Of a stretch of 64,000 bases of DNA, positions 17,871-28,133 are shown one piece after another. This DNA comes from Methylomagnum ishizawai (GTDB lineage Bacteria; Pseudomonadota; Gammaproteobacteria; Methylococcales; Methylococcaceae). Position 1 is the stretch's first letter; every line of letters starts with the position of its first letter. Made by a program: the position numbers and the translations under genes. The stretch covers positions 3,560,150 to 3,624,149 of the forward strand of contig NZ_AP019783.1 in assembly GCF_019670005.1 (NCBI RefSeq), read 5' to 3'. The notes under the pieces are model-generated. The model was not told the origin of the DNA and searched no databases. It was given only the letters and a program-made list of their open reading frames with translations.

Positions 17871-18851
17871 CTATTTCCCGGCCTTCCTGCCGTAGAGCAA
17901 CAGTTCCGGGTTGCGCTCCAGGCTATCGGCCAACACCCGGAGCGACCGCGCCGCCGCCGCCACTTCGCGCAGGGCGTTCTCCGCCGCCGAATCCCGGCCC
18001 GTCAAATCCTCCACCGTCGCCAGCGTCCCCTGCGCCCGCACCAGGGTTTGGGTCAAAGCCTCCAGCGTCCGCTCGGTGGCGGCGGACAAGGGCACCACCC
18101 GTTGGTTGAGGTTGCGGGCCAGGGCTTGGCCGTCCTTGAGCGTACCGTTGAGGTTGGCGGCGACGCCATCGATCTTGCCATCCAAATGGCCGATGGTCCG
18201 CTGGAGTTCCACCAGGGTCCGGTTGAGGTTGGCGATGCCGGCCTGGGTTTCCGGCAAGGACAGCAAATGCTCGATACGCCGCACCGCCGCCAAGGTGGCG
18301 GCGAAGGTTTCCTTCAAGGGCAGTTCCTTCACCTGGGCCAGGGTGCCCCGCACCGTGTCCTCGATTTCATCCTTGTCGGACGCGATGGTCGGAATCTCGG
18401 GGAGGCCCTGGTCGTCGGCCCCGAGCAAACGGGCGGGCCGGTCCGGGTAGAAATCCACATCCACATACAGTTGCGCCGTCACCAGGCTTTGCATGGACAA
18501 CCGCGCCCGCAAGCCCCGGTCGACCAACTCGGCCAGGCCGGGCGCGTGGCCGGGCCAATGGTTGCCGCGGACATCCGAGACCTTGCCCAGATCGATCTCG
18601 GCGACCACCGGGGTCAACACCCGGTGGTTCTGGGTGTCGTATTGCACCCGGATATCGGTGACCCGGCCTATGGGCACGCCCTTGAGCTTCACCCAAGCCC
18701 CGACATTGAGCCCATTCACCGAGCCTTGGAAATAGGCCACGTATTTCTGGCTGTGGGAAAAGAAACTGCCGCGCCCGAAGATCAGCACCAGGGCGATGGC
18801 CAGGATCGCGGCCCCCAGCACGAACAAGCCGATCAATTGAGTTTTATTCAT
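17871..18851 (-). CDS. MCE (MlaD/PqiB-like) lipid-transport protein
   Basis: The 326-residue protein has one N-terminal membrane helix (LIGLFVLGAAILAIALVLIF) and one MCE domain (about 38-125, with YFQGSVNGLNVGAWVKLKGV and IGRVTDIRVQY). A long helical C-terminal region follows (DGKIDGVAANLNGTL, LTGRDSAAENALREVA), longer than in E. coli MlaD. MCE proteins form hexameric rings in the periplasm that carry phospholipids between membranes. Its ATG lies inside the stop of the upstream ATPase (ATGA overlap), so the two are coupled. The start at 18851 was chosen because the membrane helix begins right there. Confidence 0.92.
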   Translation of the reverse strand: MNKTQLIGLFVLGAAILAIALVLIFGRGSFFSHSQKYVAYFQGSVNGLNVGAWVKLKGVPIGRVTDIRVQYDTQNHRVLTPVVAEIDLGKVSDVRGNHWPGHAPGLAELVDRGLRARLSMQSLVTAQLYVDVDFYPDRPARLLGADDQGLPEIPTIASDKDEIEDTVRGTLAQVKELPLKETFAATLAAVRRIEHLLSLPETQAGIANLNRTLVELQRTIGHLDGKIDGVAANLNGTLKDGQALARNLNQRVVPLSAATERTLEALTQTLVRAQGTLATVEDLTGRDSAAENALREVAAAARSLRVLADSLERNPELLLYGRKAGK

Positions 18852-19612
18852 GCCGGGCAGGATAGCGATTCGCCGCGGGTCAGGAAATCCCGCACGGCGG
18901 GATGCGGGCAATGGGCCAGGAGGTCGCGGGGATGGCCCTGGGCCAGGATGGTCTTGGTGTCGGCGTCGAGGAAGATGGAATCGGTGCCCACGCCCAGGAT
19001 GCTGGCGAGCTCGTGGGTGACGATGACCACGGTGCTGCCCAGGCTATCGCGGAGGTGGAGGATCAAGTCGTCCAGCCGCTTCGCGCTCAAAGGGTCCAGC
19101 CCGGCGGAAGGCTCGTCGAAGAACAGGATTTCCGGGTCCAGGGCCATGGCGCGGGCCAGGGCGGCGCGTTTCTTCATGCCGCCGCTGAGTTCGGCGGGAT
19201 AGAAGTCCTCGAATCCGGCCAACCCCACCAGGGCCAGCTTCAAGGACACCAACTCGGCGATATCCTGGGGCGACAAATCGGTATGCCCGGCCAGGGGCAG
19301 GGCGACGTTCTCGGCCAGGGTCATGGAACTCCACAGCGCCCCGCTCTGGTAGAGGATGCCCATGCGCCGCAGCAAGCGATCGCGCTGGGCGGGACCGGCC
19401 CGCCACAGGTCGTGGCCGTCGAACTCGACGCTGCCTTCGGTCGGGGGTTGCAGGCCGATGAGATGGCGCAGCAAGGTGCTTTTACCGCAGCCGCTGCCGC
19501 CCATGACGATGAAGATTTCGCCGCGCCGCACCGTGAAATCGATGCCGCGCATCACCACGAAATCGCCATAGGCCATGGTGAGGTCGGTGACACGGAGGTG
19601 GTCTTGCTGCAT
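18848..19612 (-). CDS. ABC transporter ATPase, MlaF-like
   Basis: This 254-residue ATPase powers an MCE-type lipid transporter. It shows Walker [18 protein letters not shown], the Q-loop [11 protein letters not shown], the signature [15 protein letters not shown], Walker [14 protein letters not shown] and the H-loop VVIVTHEL. The MKKRAA and [10 protein letters not shown] blocks are typical of MlaF-type ATPases. The start at ATG 19612 avoids a 27-residue low-complexity extension. It overlaps the MCE gene by four bases. The membrane permease (MlaE type) normally found between or beside them is absent here and must lie elsewhere if the system works. Confidence 0.93.
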   Translation of the reverse strand: MQQDHLRVTDLTMAYGDFVVMRGIDFTVRRGEIFIVMGGSGCGKSTLLRHLIGLQPPTEGSVEFDGHDLWRAGPAQRDRLLRRMGILYQSGALWSSMTLAENVALPLAGHTDLSPQDIAELVSLKLALVGLAGFEDFYPAELSGGMKKRAALARAMALDPEILFFDEPSAGLDPLSAKRLDDLILHLRDSLGSTVVIVTHELASILGVGTDSIFLDADTKTILAQGHPRDLLAHCPHPAVRDFLTRGESLSCPA

Positions 19613-19819
19613 GGGCGGGGCGGGTGGTGGAACGGCGGATATTCTAACGCGGGGCGGGAATGCCCGCCCGGCCCCCCTTCGCCGAAAAGGCACTATATTT
19701 CACGGACAGGCCGCGTCCGGCACGGTCCGCCGCCCCCAGGCCAACCCCTTATCCCGCGCTTTAATACACGCGAAAAACGGCTTTCCCACTCGGAGCCATC
19801 GATCAAGAGGTATCCCCTT

Positions 19820-21466
19820 ATGACGGTTTCACAACGATTAATGCTGCTGTCCCTGGCGGCCATCGTGGGCCTGGCCACCCTGGCCGGTGTTGGCTATATC
19901 CAAATCGGACGGGTTTTCACAGCGGCCAGCTACGCCGCCGTCAATACCGTCCCCACCTACCGGAGCTTCTTCGAGATGGGAAAGCACCTAGCCGACCTGC
20001 GCGAACGCTCCCTATTCCATGTCATCGTGACCGACGAGGCGGGGATGCGGGCCATCGAACCGATCATCGAGGAATCGCGGACCCAATTGGAGGAGGCCAT
20101 GCGGCACTATGTCACCGACGCCTGCGATGGCTCCACCTGCATGTCGGATGAAAAAGAACAGCGGATGTTCGACAAATTCAAGGCTTTGCTGGCGGAATAC
20201 GACGTCCAGCGCCTGAAGGTTTTCGAACTTTCCAAGCAAAACCGCACCAAGGAGGCCGAAACGGCGGTGCGCGAGCAATTGATGCCCTCGGTGCAAAAGC
20301 TCCTGGTGGCGGTGCAGACCGAATTCGATTACAACGCCGAACTGGCCCAGAACGCCACAAACACTGCCATCGACATTCAACGCAGCGCGACCTATCTATC
20401 CATCGCCATCGCCTTGGCGCTCATCGCCATCATCGGCGGAACAAGCTGGCTCATCAGCCGGCAACTGCTCGGGCAACTGGGCGGCGAACCCGCCCTGGCG
20501 GTCGAGATCGCCAACAAGATCGCGACCGGCGACTTGTCCATGGATATCAAACTCCGGGCGGGGGATAACGATAGCGTGATCGCGGCGATGAAGCGCATGT
20601 CCGGCATGTTGGTCCAGACCATCGGCGATGTGCATACCGCCACCCAAATCCTGGGCGAGGCCGCCACCCAGGTCAACAGCACCGCGCAAAACCTATCCCA
20701 GGCGTCCACCGAGCAAGCGGCCAGCGTCGAGGAAACCACCTCCTCGGTGGAGGAGATGAGCGCCACCATCGAGCAGAACACCGACAACGCCAAGGTGACC
20801 GACAACATGGCCACCAAGGTCGCCCAACAAGCCGTGGAAGGCGGACAGGCCGTGACCGCGACGGTGGCGGCGATGAAAAAGATCGCCGGCAAGATCGGCA
20901 TCATCGACGACATCGCCTACCAGACCAACCTGCTCGCCCTCAATGCCGCCATCGAGGCGGCCCGCGCCGGGGACCACGGCAAGGGCTTCGCGGTGGTGGC
21001 GGCGGAAGTCAGGAAGCTCGCCGAGCGCAGCCAGGTGGCGGCGGGGGAAATCAGCGAACTGGCCGGCAGCAGCGTGGCCCTGGCGGAGCAGGCGGGCAAG
21101 CTCTTGGAGGAAATCGTGCCCAATATCGCCAAGACTTCCGAACTGGTCCAGGAAATCAGCGCCTCCTCGACGGAGCAATCGGTGGGCGCGAACCAGATCA
21201 ACAACGCCATGATACAACTCAACCAAGTCACCCAGCAGAACGCCGCCGCCTCCGAGGAACTGGCCGCGACCTCCGAGGAAATGAACCAACAGGCCGAGCA
21301 ATTACAGCGGCTGATGAGCGCCTTCAAAATCGGCGAATTCCAGCACAGCCACAGGACTCCGTCGGCCACCGCCGTTGGCGGCGAATCGGGCCGTACCCGC
21401 CCCACAACCCAGCCACCCGCAAGGCAAGCGGCCCATGCCGCCGGTTCCAACTTCGTGAAGTTCTAA
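19820..21466 (+). CDS. Methyl-accepting chemotaxis protein
   Basis: This transmembrane chemoreceptor signals through CheW and CheA to flagella or pili. The 548-residue protein has a first membrane helix at 8-28, a helical periplasmic sensing domain (30-195, four-helix-bundle type, with a CDGSTC cysteine pair that may bind a ligand or form a disulfide), and a second membrane helix near 200-222 ([20 protein letters not shown]). A HAMP and then the signalling coiled coil follow, with the conserved tip [20 protein letters not shown] and [20 protein letters not shown]. The ATG at 19820 has AGAGG ten bases upstream. No che genes are nearby; with pilT/pilU in the window, control of twitching is a possible link. 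Confidence 0.95.
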   Translation: MTVSQRLMLLSLAAIVGLATLAGVGYIQIGRVFTAASYAAVNTVPTYRSFFEMGKHLADLRERSLFHVIVTDEAGMRAIEPIIEESRTQLEEAMRHYVTDACDGSTCMSDEKEQRMFDKFKALLAEYDVQRLKVFELSKQNRTKEAETAVREQLMPSVQKLLVAVQTEFDYNAELAQNATNTAIDIQRSATYLSIAIALALIAIIGGTSWLISRQLLGQLGGEPALAVEIANKIATGDLSMDIKLRAGDNDSVIAAMKRMSGMLVQTIGDVHTATQILGEAATQVNSTAQNLSQASTEQAASVEETTSSVEEMSATIEQNTDNAKVTDNMATKVAQQAVEGGQAVTATVAAMKKIAGKIGIIDDIAYQTNLLALNAAIEAARAGDHGKGFAVVAAEVRKLAERSQVAAGEISELAGSSVALAEQAGKLLEEIVPNIAKTSELVQEISASSTEQSVGANQINNAMIQLNQVTQQNAAASEELAATSEEMNQQAEQLQRLMSAFKIGEFQHSHRTPSATAVGGESGRTRPTTQPPARQAAHAAGSNFVKF

Positions 21467-21480
21467 CGCCGGAACCGCCT

Positions 21481-22986
21481 TCACAAAAACGTCAACTCGA
21501 TCTCCGCCGCCCCCAGATACGCCGCCTCCTGTTCCAGGTCGGCCACGGTCAGGGGATGCTCGTCCAGCCAGCCCGGCGGGAATCTGAGATCGATCCGGGC
21601 ACCGCCCAGGGCGATGCGGATATCCGGCAATTCGGCGGCGTGGCGGCTGCGGTGGAGGACGATGGCGAGCCGCAGCAACAAGGCCAGGGGTTGCGCCGCC
21701 TCGTTCCAGGGCGGGTTCAAGTCTTTGATGAGCTTGGGCTGGAATTTGCGCCGGTGCAGCCGCACCAAGGTCGCCAGCAACAATTGGTCCTGCCGCGAAA
21801 AACCCGGCAAATCGGCGTTTTCCAGGACATAGGCACCGTGCTTGTGATAACCGCTATGGGCGATGTCCAAGCCGATTTCGTACAGGGTCGCGGCCCAATC
21901 CAGCCATTGCGCGGCGGTCTCGCGGTCGATGGGCCCCGCGAATGGCAGTTGCTCCAGGAACCGGCCCAAGGTTTTCTGGACCCGGCCCGCGTGGTCCAGG
22001 TCGATGTGGTAGCGCTTGGCCAGGGCCATGACCGTGCGGCCCCGGATATCGTCGTGGTGGATGCGGCCCAGCAGGTCGTACAGCAAACCCTCGCGCAAAG
22101 CCCCGTCCGACACCCGCATATGGGCGATGTCCAGGCTCTTGAAGGTCGCGTACAGGATCGCCAAGCCGCCCGGCAGGCTCAGATAGCGGTCGGGGTCCAC
22201 ATCGGCGAATTGCGCCTTGTCCACCTTGCCGGCGGCGAGCATGGCGTCCACCAAGGTGTGGAGTTCGCCCGTCCCGATCCCGCCCTTGCTCCAAGCCCGC
22301 CCGACCAGGAGCTTATGCACCGCCCGCAGCGTGCCCGAAGCCCCCACCGCCTCGTCCCAGGCGCCTTTGCGGAACAGATGCTCGAACGGCTCCAATTCGC
22401 GCTGGGCCGCGATCACCGCCTTCTTGAAACGCTTGGCCGTGACCTTGCCATCGGGAAAATGCTCCAGGCTCATGGAAACGCAGCCCATCCTGAGGCTTTC
22501 CTTCTGCAGCGGGGTCTTGTCGATGCCGATGATGTATTCGGTGCTGCCGCCACCGATATCCATCACCAAGCGGCGCTTGCCATCGGGCGCGAGGCTTTGC
22601 GCCACGCCCTGGTAGATCAAACGCGCCTCCTCGATGCCGGAAATGATTTCGATGGGATGGCCCAAGGCCCGCTCCGCCGCGACCAGGAACGCCCCGGCGT
22701 TGCGGGCCTCGCGCAAGGTGTTGGTACCCACGGCCCGCACACAGCCGGGGGGCATCGCCCGCAGGCGCTGGCCGAAACGCTCGACACAGGCCAAGGCCCG
22801 TTGCTGGACCTCGGGGGTCAGGCTGCGCTGCGGCGTGAGTCCCGCGCCTAAACGCACCATTTCCCGCAGGCGGTCCACCATCACCAATTCGTTGGCGCGG
22901 ACCTCGGCGACGATCATATGGAAACTATTGGAACCCAGGTCCACGGCGGCGACTTGGGAGGGAAGGTTCTCGGGGGCAAAGTTCAT
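21481..22986 (-). CDS. ppx: Exopolyphosphatase (Ppx/GppA family)
   Basis: Ppx releases phosphate stepwise from polyphosphate; the related GppA cleaves pppGpp. The 501-residue protein has the ASKHA ATPase-fold blocks AAVDLGSNSFHMIVAEV, AVGTNTLREARNA, ISGIEEARLIYQGV and MDIGGGSTEYIIG. The C-terminal HD-like half includes YHIDLDHAGRVQ and IAHSGYHKHGAYVLEN. Length over 500 fits Ppx better than GppA. The ATG at 22986 was chosen over a GTG three codons earlier. It converges with the chemoreceptor gene and diverges from the ABC exporter. Confidence 0.94.
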   Translation of the reverse strand: MNFAPENLPSQVAAVDLGSNSFHMIVAEVRANELVMVDRLREMVRLGAGLTPQRSLTPEVQQRALACVERFGQRLRAMPPGCVRAVGTNTLREARNAGAFLVAAERALGHPIEIISGIEEARLIYQGVAQSLAPDGKRRLVMDIGGGSTEYIIGIDKTPLQKESLRMGCVSMSLEHFPDGKVTAKRFKKAVIAAQRELEPFEHLFRKGAWDEAVGASGTLRAVHKLLVGRAWSKGGIGTGELHTLVDAMLAAGKVDKAQFADVDPDRYLSLPGGLAILYATFKSLDIAHMRVSDGALREGLLYDLLGRIHHDDIRGRTVMALAKRYHIDLDHAGRVQKTLGRFLEQLPFAGPIDRETAAQWLDWAATLYEIGLDIAHSGYHKHGAYVLENADLPGFSRQDQLLLATLVRLHRRKFQPKLIKDLNPPWNEAAQPLALLLRLAIVLHRSRHAAELPDIRIALGGARIDLRFPPGWLDEHPLTVADLEQEAAYLGAAEIELTFL

Positions 22987-23243
22987 GGCAGGCACCGGGG
23001 GTGGAAAGGGCCGAACGGAAAGCGGGATTTGCTAAAATCGCTCGCCCGCAGGGACGCGCCGCCTCGATCCAAGGCCGCCGCGGCGGCCCGGCTGGAATCC
23101 AAAGCAGGCGTCCAAAGCAAGCCCTGGACTCTAGAGGGTCGGTCCCGATGGCGGCAACGCCAGGGTTGCGGCCATGGGAACCCAGGTTCCGGGCGCGGGG
23201 GTTCCGCCATTTTCCCTAAAAAAACAGGACAACAACAACCGCG

Positions 23244-24173
23244 ATGACCGCCATCTCCATCCACGCCCTGCGCAAGACCTACCAGAACGGACTCGAAGCC
23301 TTGAAGGGCATCGACCTGGAGGTCGAGGCGGGCGATTTCTTCGCCCTGCTCGGACCCAACGGCGCGGGCAAATCCACCACCATCGGCATCCTCAGCTCCC
23401 TGGTGAACAAAACCTCGGGCCAGGTCTCGATCTTCGGCCACGACCTCGACCGCGACAAGGAAGCCGCCAAGCGCTGCATCGGGCTGGTGCCGCAGGAGGT
23501 CAACTTCAACCAGTTCGAGAAGGTCATGAGCATCGTGGTCAACCAGGCCGGCTATTACGGCATCCGCCGCCCGGAGGCCCTGCGCCGGGCCGAGGAATGC
23601 CTGCGCCAGTTGTCGCTGTGGGACAAGCGCGACACCGTGTCGCGCAACCTCTCGGGCGGCATGAAACGGCGCCTGATGATCGCCCGCGCCCTGGTGCATA
23701 CCCCCAAACTCCTGATCCTGGACGAACCCACCGCCGGGGTGGACCTCGAAATCCGCCGCTCGATGTGGGAATTCCTGCGCAAGATCAACAAGGAAGGCAC
23801 CACCATCATCCTGACCACGCATTATCTGGAAGAGGCGGAAAACCTCTGCCGCCACATCGCCATCATCAACCATGGACGCATCGTCGAACACAGCCGGATG
23901 GACGACCTCCTGGCCCGGCTCCACATCAACCATTACATCCTGGAACTGGCCCAACCCCTGGAAGTCGTGCCCGAGATCGACGGCTACCGGCTGGAACTCA
24001 GCGACGAGCGCACCCTGAACGCCGCCGTCCCCACCGAACTCGGCATCCATGGCCTGTTCCGCAACCTCTCGGCCCTGGGCATCGAAGTCGTCGCCCTGCG
24101 CAACGCCGCCAACCGGCTAGAGCAGCTATTCATCGACCTGGTCGAAACCCAACGCAATCCCCCCGCCCGCTGA
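23244..24173 (+). CDS. yadG: ABC exporter ATP-binding protein, YadG-like
   Basis: This is the 309-residue ATPase of an ABC-2 type exporter. Walker A is GPNGAGKSTTIGILSSL, the signature LSGGMKRRLMIARAL, Walker B LLILDEPTAGVDLEIRR, and the H-loop ILTTHYLEEAE. The C-terminal 90 residues after the ATPase fold are the extension found in YadG-type proteins. The permease gene follows after six bases. The substrate is unknown; YadGH-like pairs have been proposed to act in drug or envelope export. Confidence 0.94.
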   Translation: MTAISIHALRKTYQNGLEALKGIDLEVEAGDFFALLGPNGAGKSTTIGILSSLVNKTSGQVSIFGHDLDRDKEAAKRCIGLVPQEVNFNQFEKVMSIVVNQAGYYGIRRPEALRRAEECLRQLSLWDKRDTVSRNLSGGMKRRLMIARALVHTPKLLILDEPTAGVDLEIRRSMWEFLRKINKEGTTIILTTHYLEEAENLCRHIAIINHGRIVEHSRMDDLLARLHINHYILELAQPLEVVPEIDGYRLELSDERTLNAAVPTELGIHGLFRNLSALGIEVVALRNAANRLEQLFIDLVETQRNPPAR

Positions 24174-24179
24174 TCCACC

Positions 24180-24944
24180 ATGCTGCAACTCATCGCCCTG
24201 CAAACCATCCTGTTCCGGGAGATTTACCGCTTCGTGCGCATCTGGCCGCAAACCATCCTCCCGGCCGCCATCACCACCTCGCTGTATTTCCTGATCTTCG
24301 GCACCTTGATCGGCTCGCGGGTCGGGCCGATGCAGGGGATTTCCTATATGGACTACATCATGCCCGGCGTGGTCCTGATGTCGGTGGTCACCAACGCCTA
24401 TGGCAATGTGGTGGCTTCGTTCTATTCCACCAAATTCCAGCGCAATATCGAGGAACTCTTGGTTTCACCCGTGTCGAGTTGGGTGATCCTGGCCGGCTAT
24501 GTGGGTGGCGGGGTGGCGCGGGGCGTCGCGGTGGGGAGCGTGGTGGGCGGTATCGGGATGTTTTTCAGCCCGGTGCCGATGCTGCATCCCGAGATCGTGG
24601 CGGGGATGTTCCTGCTGACCGCGGCCTTGTTCTCGCTGGCCGGTTTCGTCAACGCCGTCTATGCCAACAGCTTCGACGATATTTCCATCGTGCCCAATTT
24701 CGTGCTGACACCCTTGGTCTACCTGGGCGGGGTGTTCTATTCGGTGGACCTGCTGCCGGGGATTTGGCGGACGGTTTCGCTGGGGAATCCCATCCTGTAC
24801 ATGGTCAGCGTGTTCCGCTACGGCTTCCTGGGGGTGAGCGACGTGGATATCGAGACGGGATTCCTGATCGTGACCGCGGCCATATTGGCGCTGTTGCTGT
24901 GGGCCTTGGTGCTGTTGCGGCGCGGGACGGGGTTGAAGGCTTGA
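24180..24944 (+). CDS. yadH: ABC-2 type permease, YadH-like
   Basis: The 254-residue membrane protein has six predicted helices, starting at ILPAAITTSLYFLIFGTLI and ending at FLIVTAAILALLLWALVLL. The ABC-2 signature is visible around FVNAVYANSFDDISIVPNFV and LTPLVYLGGVFYSVDLLPG. It is the partner of the ATPase just upstream and the two overlap in transcription, with only six bases between them. The substrate is not known. Confidence 0.94.
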   Translation: MLQLIALQTILFREIYRFVRIWPQTILPAAITTSLYFLIFGTLIGSRVGPMQGISYMDYIMPGVVLMSVVTNAYGNVVASFYSTKFQRNIEELLVSPVSSWVILAGYVGGGVARGVAVGSVVGGIGMFFSPVPMLHPEIVAGMFLLTAALFSLAGFVNAVYANSFDDISIVPNFVLTPLVYLGGVFYSVDLLPGIWRTVSLGNPILYMVSVFRYGFLGVSDVDIETGFLIVTAAILALLLWALVLLRRGTGLKA

Positions 24945-25106
24945 GGTTCCGGGGCCCACGCCTCAGGTCTCAGGTCTCACACTCCTCCTTTCCCGTATAA
25001 ACTTGGGGTGTTCGGCCCATCCAGCCACGGCGCACGAATCGCGGGGCGGTTGGGAAGCCGGGGTCCGCGCCGTCCCCGCTCCCCATCATCACAGGAGTGC
25101 CCAGCC

Positions 25107-27479
25107 ATGAACACCTATCTCCGCGGGTTCCAAGAACTCGGCATCCACGACGTGCCCCTGGTCGGCGGCAAGAATGCCTCCCTGGGCGAAATGATCGGCC
25201 ATCTCGCCGCCGCCGGGGTCGCGGTGCCCGGCGGTTTCGCCACCACGGCGGCGGCCTACCGCGATTTCCTGGCCCAGGACGGCCTGGACGAACGCATCTG
25301 GGCCGAATTGGCCCGCCTCGATATCGCCGATGTCGCCGCCCTCGCCCGCACCGGGGCCGCGATCCGGCAATGGATCGAAGCCGCGCCCTTCCCGCCCGGC
25401 CTGGAACAGGCCATCGCCGCCGCCTACGCCGAACTCGCCGCCCGTTCCGGCCCAGGGTTCTCGGTGGCGGTGCGCTCCTCCGCCACGGCGGAAGACCTGC
25501 CCGACGCCTCCTTCGCCGGCCAACAAGAAACCTATCTCAACGTCGAGGGACTCGACGCCGTGTTGCGGGCGGTCAAGCGGGTGTTCGCCTCGCTGTTCAA
25601 CGATCGGGCCATCGCCTACCGCGAACACCAGGGCTTCGAGCATCGCAAAGTGCTGTTGTCCGCCGGGGTGCAGCGCATGGTGCGCAGCGACCTCGCGGCC
25701 AGCGGGGTGATGTTCACCCTCGACACCGAATCCGGCTTCCGCGACGCGGTGTTCATCACCTCGGCCTATGGCCTCGGGGAATTGGTGGTGCAGGGCGCGG
25801 TCGATCCCGACGAATTCTATGTCTACAAACCCGCGCTGGCGGCGGGCAAGACGGCGGTGATCCGCAAATCCCTGGGCAAGAAGGGCGTGAAGATGGTGTA
25901 CGACCCGGAACGGGCCGTCGCCACCCTCGACACGGCCATGGAAGAAAGGCGGCGCTTCTCCCTCACCGACGCCGAGGCCGAGCAACTAGCCCGGCTGGCG
26001 GTCGTCATCGAACGGCATTATGGCCGCCCCATGGATATCGAATGGGCCAAGGATGGGCTGGACGGCGGTTTGTACATCGTCCAGGCCCGGCCCGAAACCG
26101 TGCAAAGCCGCGTCCGCCACGAGATCGAGCGCTACCGGCTGCAAGGCCAGGGCGAGGTATTGGCCCAGGGCCGCAGCGTCGGCCACAAGATCGGCGCGGG
26201 CGCGGCCAGGGTGATCCACAGCGTGGCGCAGATGGACGAGGTCCGGCCCGGCGATGTGCTGGTGACGGACATGACCGACCCCGACTGGGAACCGATCATG
26301 AAGAAGGCCAGCGCCATCGTGACCAATCGGGGGGGTAGGACGTGTCACGCCGCGATCATCGCCCGCGAACTCGGCATCCCGGCGGTGGTCGGCTGCGGCG
26401 ACGCCACCCGCGCCATCCCGGCGGACACTGAGGTCACGGTCTCCTGTGCCGAAGGCGACACCGGCTATGTCTACGCCGGGAAACTGCCCTACGCGGTGGA
26501 CCGCATCGACCTGGACCGGATGCCCGACCTGCCGCTCAAGCTGATGATGAACGTGGGCAGCCCCGAACGCGCTTTCGCCTTCGCCGCCCTCCCCAACGAC
26601 GGCGTGGGGCTGGCGCGGATCGAGTTCGTCATCGCCCGCACCATCGGCATCCACCCCAAAGCCCTGCTCGAATTCGACCAACAAACCCCGGAACTGCAAG
26701 CCGCCATCCAGGAGCGCATCGCGGGCTACGCCGACCCCGTGGGCTTCTACGTGGACAAACTGGCCGAAGGCATCGCCACCCTCGCCGCCGCCTTCGCGCC
26801 CAAGCCGGTGATCGTCCGCACCTCCGACTTCAAGACCAACGAATACGCCAACCTGCTGGGCGGCGGGCGCTACGAACCCAAGGAAGAAAACCCGATGATC
26901 GGCTTCCGCGGCGCTTCGCGCTATGTGGCCGACGCCTTCCGGGATTGCTTCGAACTGGAATGCCGGGCCTTGAAAAAGGTCCGCGAGGCCATGGGCCTAA
27001 CCAACGTACAGGTGATGATTCCCTTCGTGCGGACCCTGGACGAGGCGCGGGGCGTGGCGGAATTGTTGGAGCGCTTCGGCCTGCCGCGCGGGGTGGATGG
27101 CCTCGAATGGATCATGATGTGCGAGATTCCCTCCAACCCGCTGCTGGCCGATGAGTTCCTGGATATCTTCGACGGCTTTTCCATCGGCTCCAACGACCTG
27201 ACCCAGTTGACCCTGGGCATCGACCGCGATTCCGGGCTGGTGGCGGGCGGCTTCGACGAGCGCAACCCGGCGGTGAAAGCCCTGCTGCGGATGGCCATCC
27301 AAACCTGCCGCAGGCGCGGCAAGTACATTGGCATCTGCGGGCAAGGCCCGTCGGACCATCCCGATTTGGCGCTGTGGCTCTTGCGGGAAGGCATCGGCAG
27401 CCTGTCCCTGAACCCCGATACGGTGGTGGAAAATTGGCTGTTCCTGGCTGGCGATGCCGGGACCATCACTACGTTTTAA
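25107..27479 (+). CDS. ppsA: Phosphoenolpyruvate synthase
   Basis: PpsA makes phosphoenolpyruvate, AMP and phosphate from pyruvate, ATP and water, feeding gluconeogenesis. The 790-residue protein has the N-terminal ATP-grasp domain ([11 protein letters not shown], then [20 protein letters not shown]), the central swivelling phosphohistidine domain with the catalytic histidine in [17 protein letters not shown], and the C-terminal PEP/pyruvate barrel with [33 protein letters not shown] and the catalytic cysteine in [16 protein letters not shown] precedes the ATG at 25107. Length is normal. In one-carbon users this enzyme links assimilated pyruvate to sugar synthesis. Confidence 0.97.
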   Translation: MNTYLRGFQELGIHDVPLVGGKNASLGEMIGHLAAAGVAVPGGFATTAAAYRDFLAQDGLDERIWAELARLDIADVAALARTGAAIRQWIEAAPFPPGLEQAIAAAYAELAARSGPGFSVAVRSSATAEDLPDASFAGQQETYLNVEGLDAVLRAVKRVFASLFNDRAIAYREHQGFEHRKVLLSAGVQRMVRSDLAASGVMFTLDTESGFRDAVFITSAYGLGELVVQGAVDPDEFYVYKPALAAGKTAVIRKSLGKKGVKMVYDPERAVATLDTAMEERRRFSLTDAEAEQLARLAVVIERHYGRPMDIEWAKDGLDGGLYIVQARPETVQSRVRHEIERYRLQGQGEVLAQGRSVGHKIGAGAARVIHSVAQMDEVRPGDVLVTDMTDPDWEPIMKKASAIVTNRGGRTCHAAIIARELGIPAVVGCGDATRAIPADTEVTVSCAEGDTGYVYAGKLPYAVDRIDLDRMPDLPLKLMMNVGSPERAFAFAALPNDGVGLARIEFVIARTIGIHPKALLEFDQQTPELQAAIQERIAGYADPVGFYVDKLAEGIATLAAAFAPKPVIVRTSDFKTNEYANLLGGGRYEPKEENPMIGFRGASRYVADAFRDCFELECRALKKVREAMGLTNVQVMIPFVRTLDEARGVAELLERFGLPRGVDGLEWIMMCEIPSNPLLADEFLDIFDGFSIGSNDLTQLTLGIDRDSGLVAGGFDERNPAVKALLRMAIQTCRRRGKYIGICGQGPSDHPDLALWLLREGIGSLSLNPDTVVENWLFLAGDAGTITTF

Positions 27480-27603
27480 CATTAGAACCCGATAATGGTG
27501 GGTCATTTTGCCGACCAGCCCATGGCTGGATGTCGAAAGAGGTAGAAGTTTTTCGGGAAACCAAGCCCGGCCCGAGGGGCCAGGATCGATCAGGAGAATA
27601 AAT

Positions 27604-27828
27604 ATGCAAAGAACCGTTGGCTTAGTCATCGCGCTGATTCTGATATCGGGCTGCGCGGTCCCCACGAAGAACGCCAATAAGAATGATTACGATGCCAAGG
27701 AGGACGCCTTGCGCAAAGCCTATCAAGCCTGCTTGAAGAAAGCGGGCAAGGGCGCGGCGGAATGCCAGGACGAGAAGGACCGATTGCTCGAACAGATGGA
27801 ATGGAACCTGTTGGACGAAAGCACCTAA
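27604..27828 (+). CDS. Small lipoprotein
   Basis: The 74-residue product starts with a short signal peptide and a clear lipobox, LISGC, so the mature protein begins at Cys18 and is membrane-anchored. The mature part is charged and helical (DAKEDALRKAYQACLKKAGK), with two further cysteines spaced to form a disulfide. AGGAG is correctly placed before the ATG at 27604. I do not recognise the family. It may be a structural or stress lipoprotein. A hairpin follows it. Confidence 0.75.
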   Translation: MQRTVGLVIALILISGCAVPTKNANKNDYDAKEDALRKAYQACLKKAGKGAAECQDEKDRLLEQMEWNLLDEST

Positions 27829-27840
27829 ACACCCCGCGCC

Positions 27841-27869
27841 GGGGACGGGCGAAAAAATTCACCGTCCCC
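27841..27869 (+). terminator. Hairpin after the lipoprotein gene
   Basis: A perfect 8-bp stem (27841-27848 with 27862-27869, 13-base loop) begins 12 bases after the stop. It lacks a following T-run, so efficiency is uncertain. Confidence 0.45.
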
Positions 27870-27881
27870 AAGCTTAAAGGG

Positions 27882-27910
27882 CTGACAGCCACGCCGACTT
27901 CCCCTATAAT
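27882..27910 (+). promoter_or_regulatory. Sigma-70 type promoter of tRNA-Ser
   Basis: CTGACA at 27882-27887 and TATAAT at 27905-27910 are separated by 17 bases, near the consensus spacing, and lie just before the tRNA gene. The G/C-rich stretch after the -10 box fits a stable-RNA discriminator. Confidence 0.8.
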
Positions 27911-27921
27911 GCGCGGCTCTT

Positions 27922-28012
27922 GGAGAGATGTCCGAGTGGTTTAAGGAGCACGCCTGGAAAGTGTGTATACGTTAATAGCGTATCGAGGGTTCGAATCCCT
28001 CTCTCTCCGCCA
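27922..28012 (+). tRNA. tRNA-Ser (anticodon GGA)
   Basis: The gene folds as a class II tRNA. The acceptor arm GGAGAGA (27922-27928) pairs with TCTCTCC (28002-28008), followed by the discriminator G and an encoded CCA (28010-28012). The anticodon loop CTGGAAA gives GGA, reading UCC and UCU serine codons. A long variable arm and the GGTTCGAATCC T-loop are present. tRNA-Ser genes are common integration sites, and a compositionally odd gene cluster begins about 210 bases downstream. Confidence 0.97.
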
Positions 28013-28024
28013 CATCTTGATTTC

Positions 28025-28041
28025 ACGCCATCCCTTGGCGT
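28025..28041 (+). repeat. Short hairpin, first copy of a near-repeat
   Basis: ACGCCA (28025-28030) pairs with TGGCGT (28036-28041). A closely similar hairpin with the same GCCATCC core lies at 28116-28133, on the other side of the tRNA terminator. Confidence 0.45.
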
Positions 28042-28046
28042 ACCGG

Positions 28047-28083
28047 AAACCCGCACAGCGTAAGGCTTTGCGGGTTTTTTGTT
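28047..28083 (+). terminator. Rho-independent terminator of tRNA-Ser
   Basis: A 9-bp stem AAACCCGCA (28047-28055) with TGCGGGTTT (28069-28077) continues into a run of six T within cgggttttttgtt. This is the clearest intrinsic terminator in the window. Confidence 0.85.
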
Positions 28084-28115
28084 GTATCATCCGGTTCCAT
28101 GCCGTTTCACCACAG

Positions 28116-28133
28116 ACCGCCATCCTTGGCGGT
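28116..28133 (+). repeat. Short hairpin, second copy of a near-repeat
   Basis: ACCGCCA (28116-28122) pairs perfectly with TGGCGGT (28127-28133) across a four-base loop and is followed by acttttg. It resembles the hairpin at 28025-28041. It may end readthrough before the vWA gene or be a relic of integration; both are inferred. Confidence 0.45.

Noticed and set aside
24961..24979. Short tandem repeat caggtctcaggtctca
   Set aside because: Two copies of an eight-base unit between yadH and ppsA; too short to call a functional repeat.
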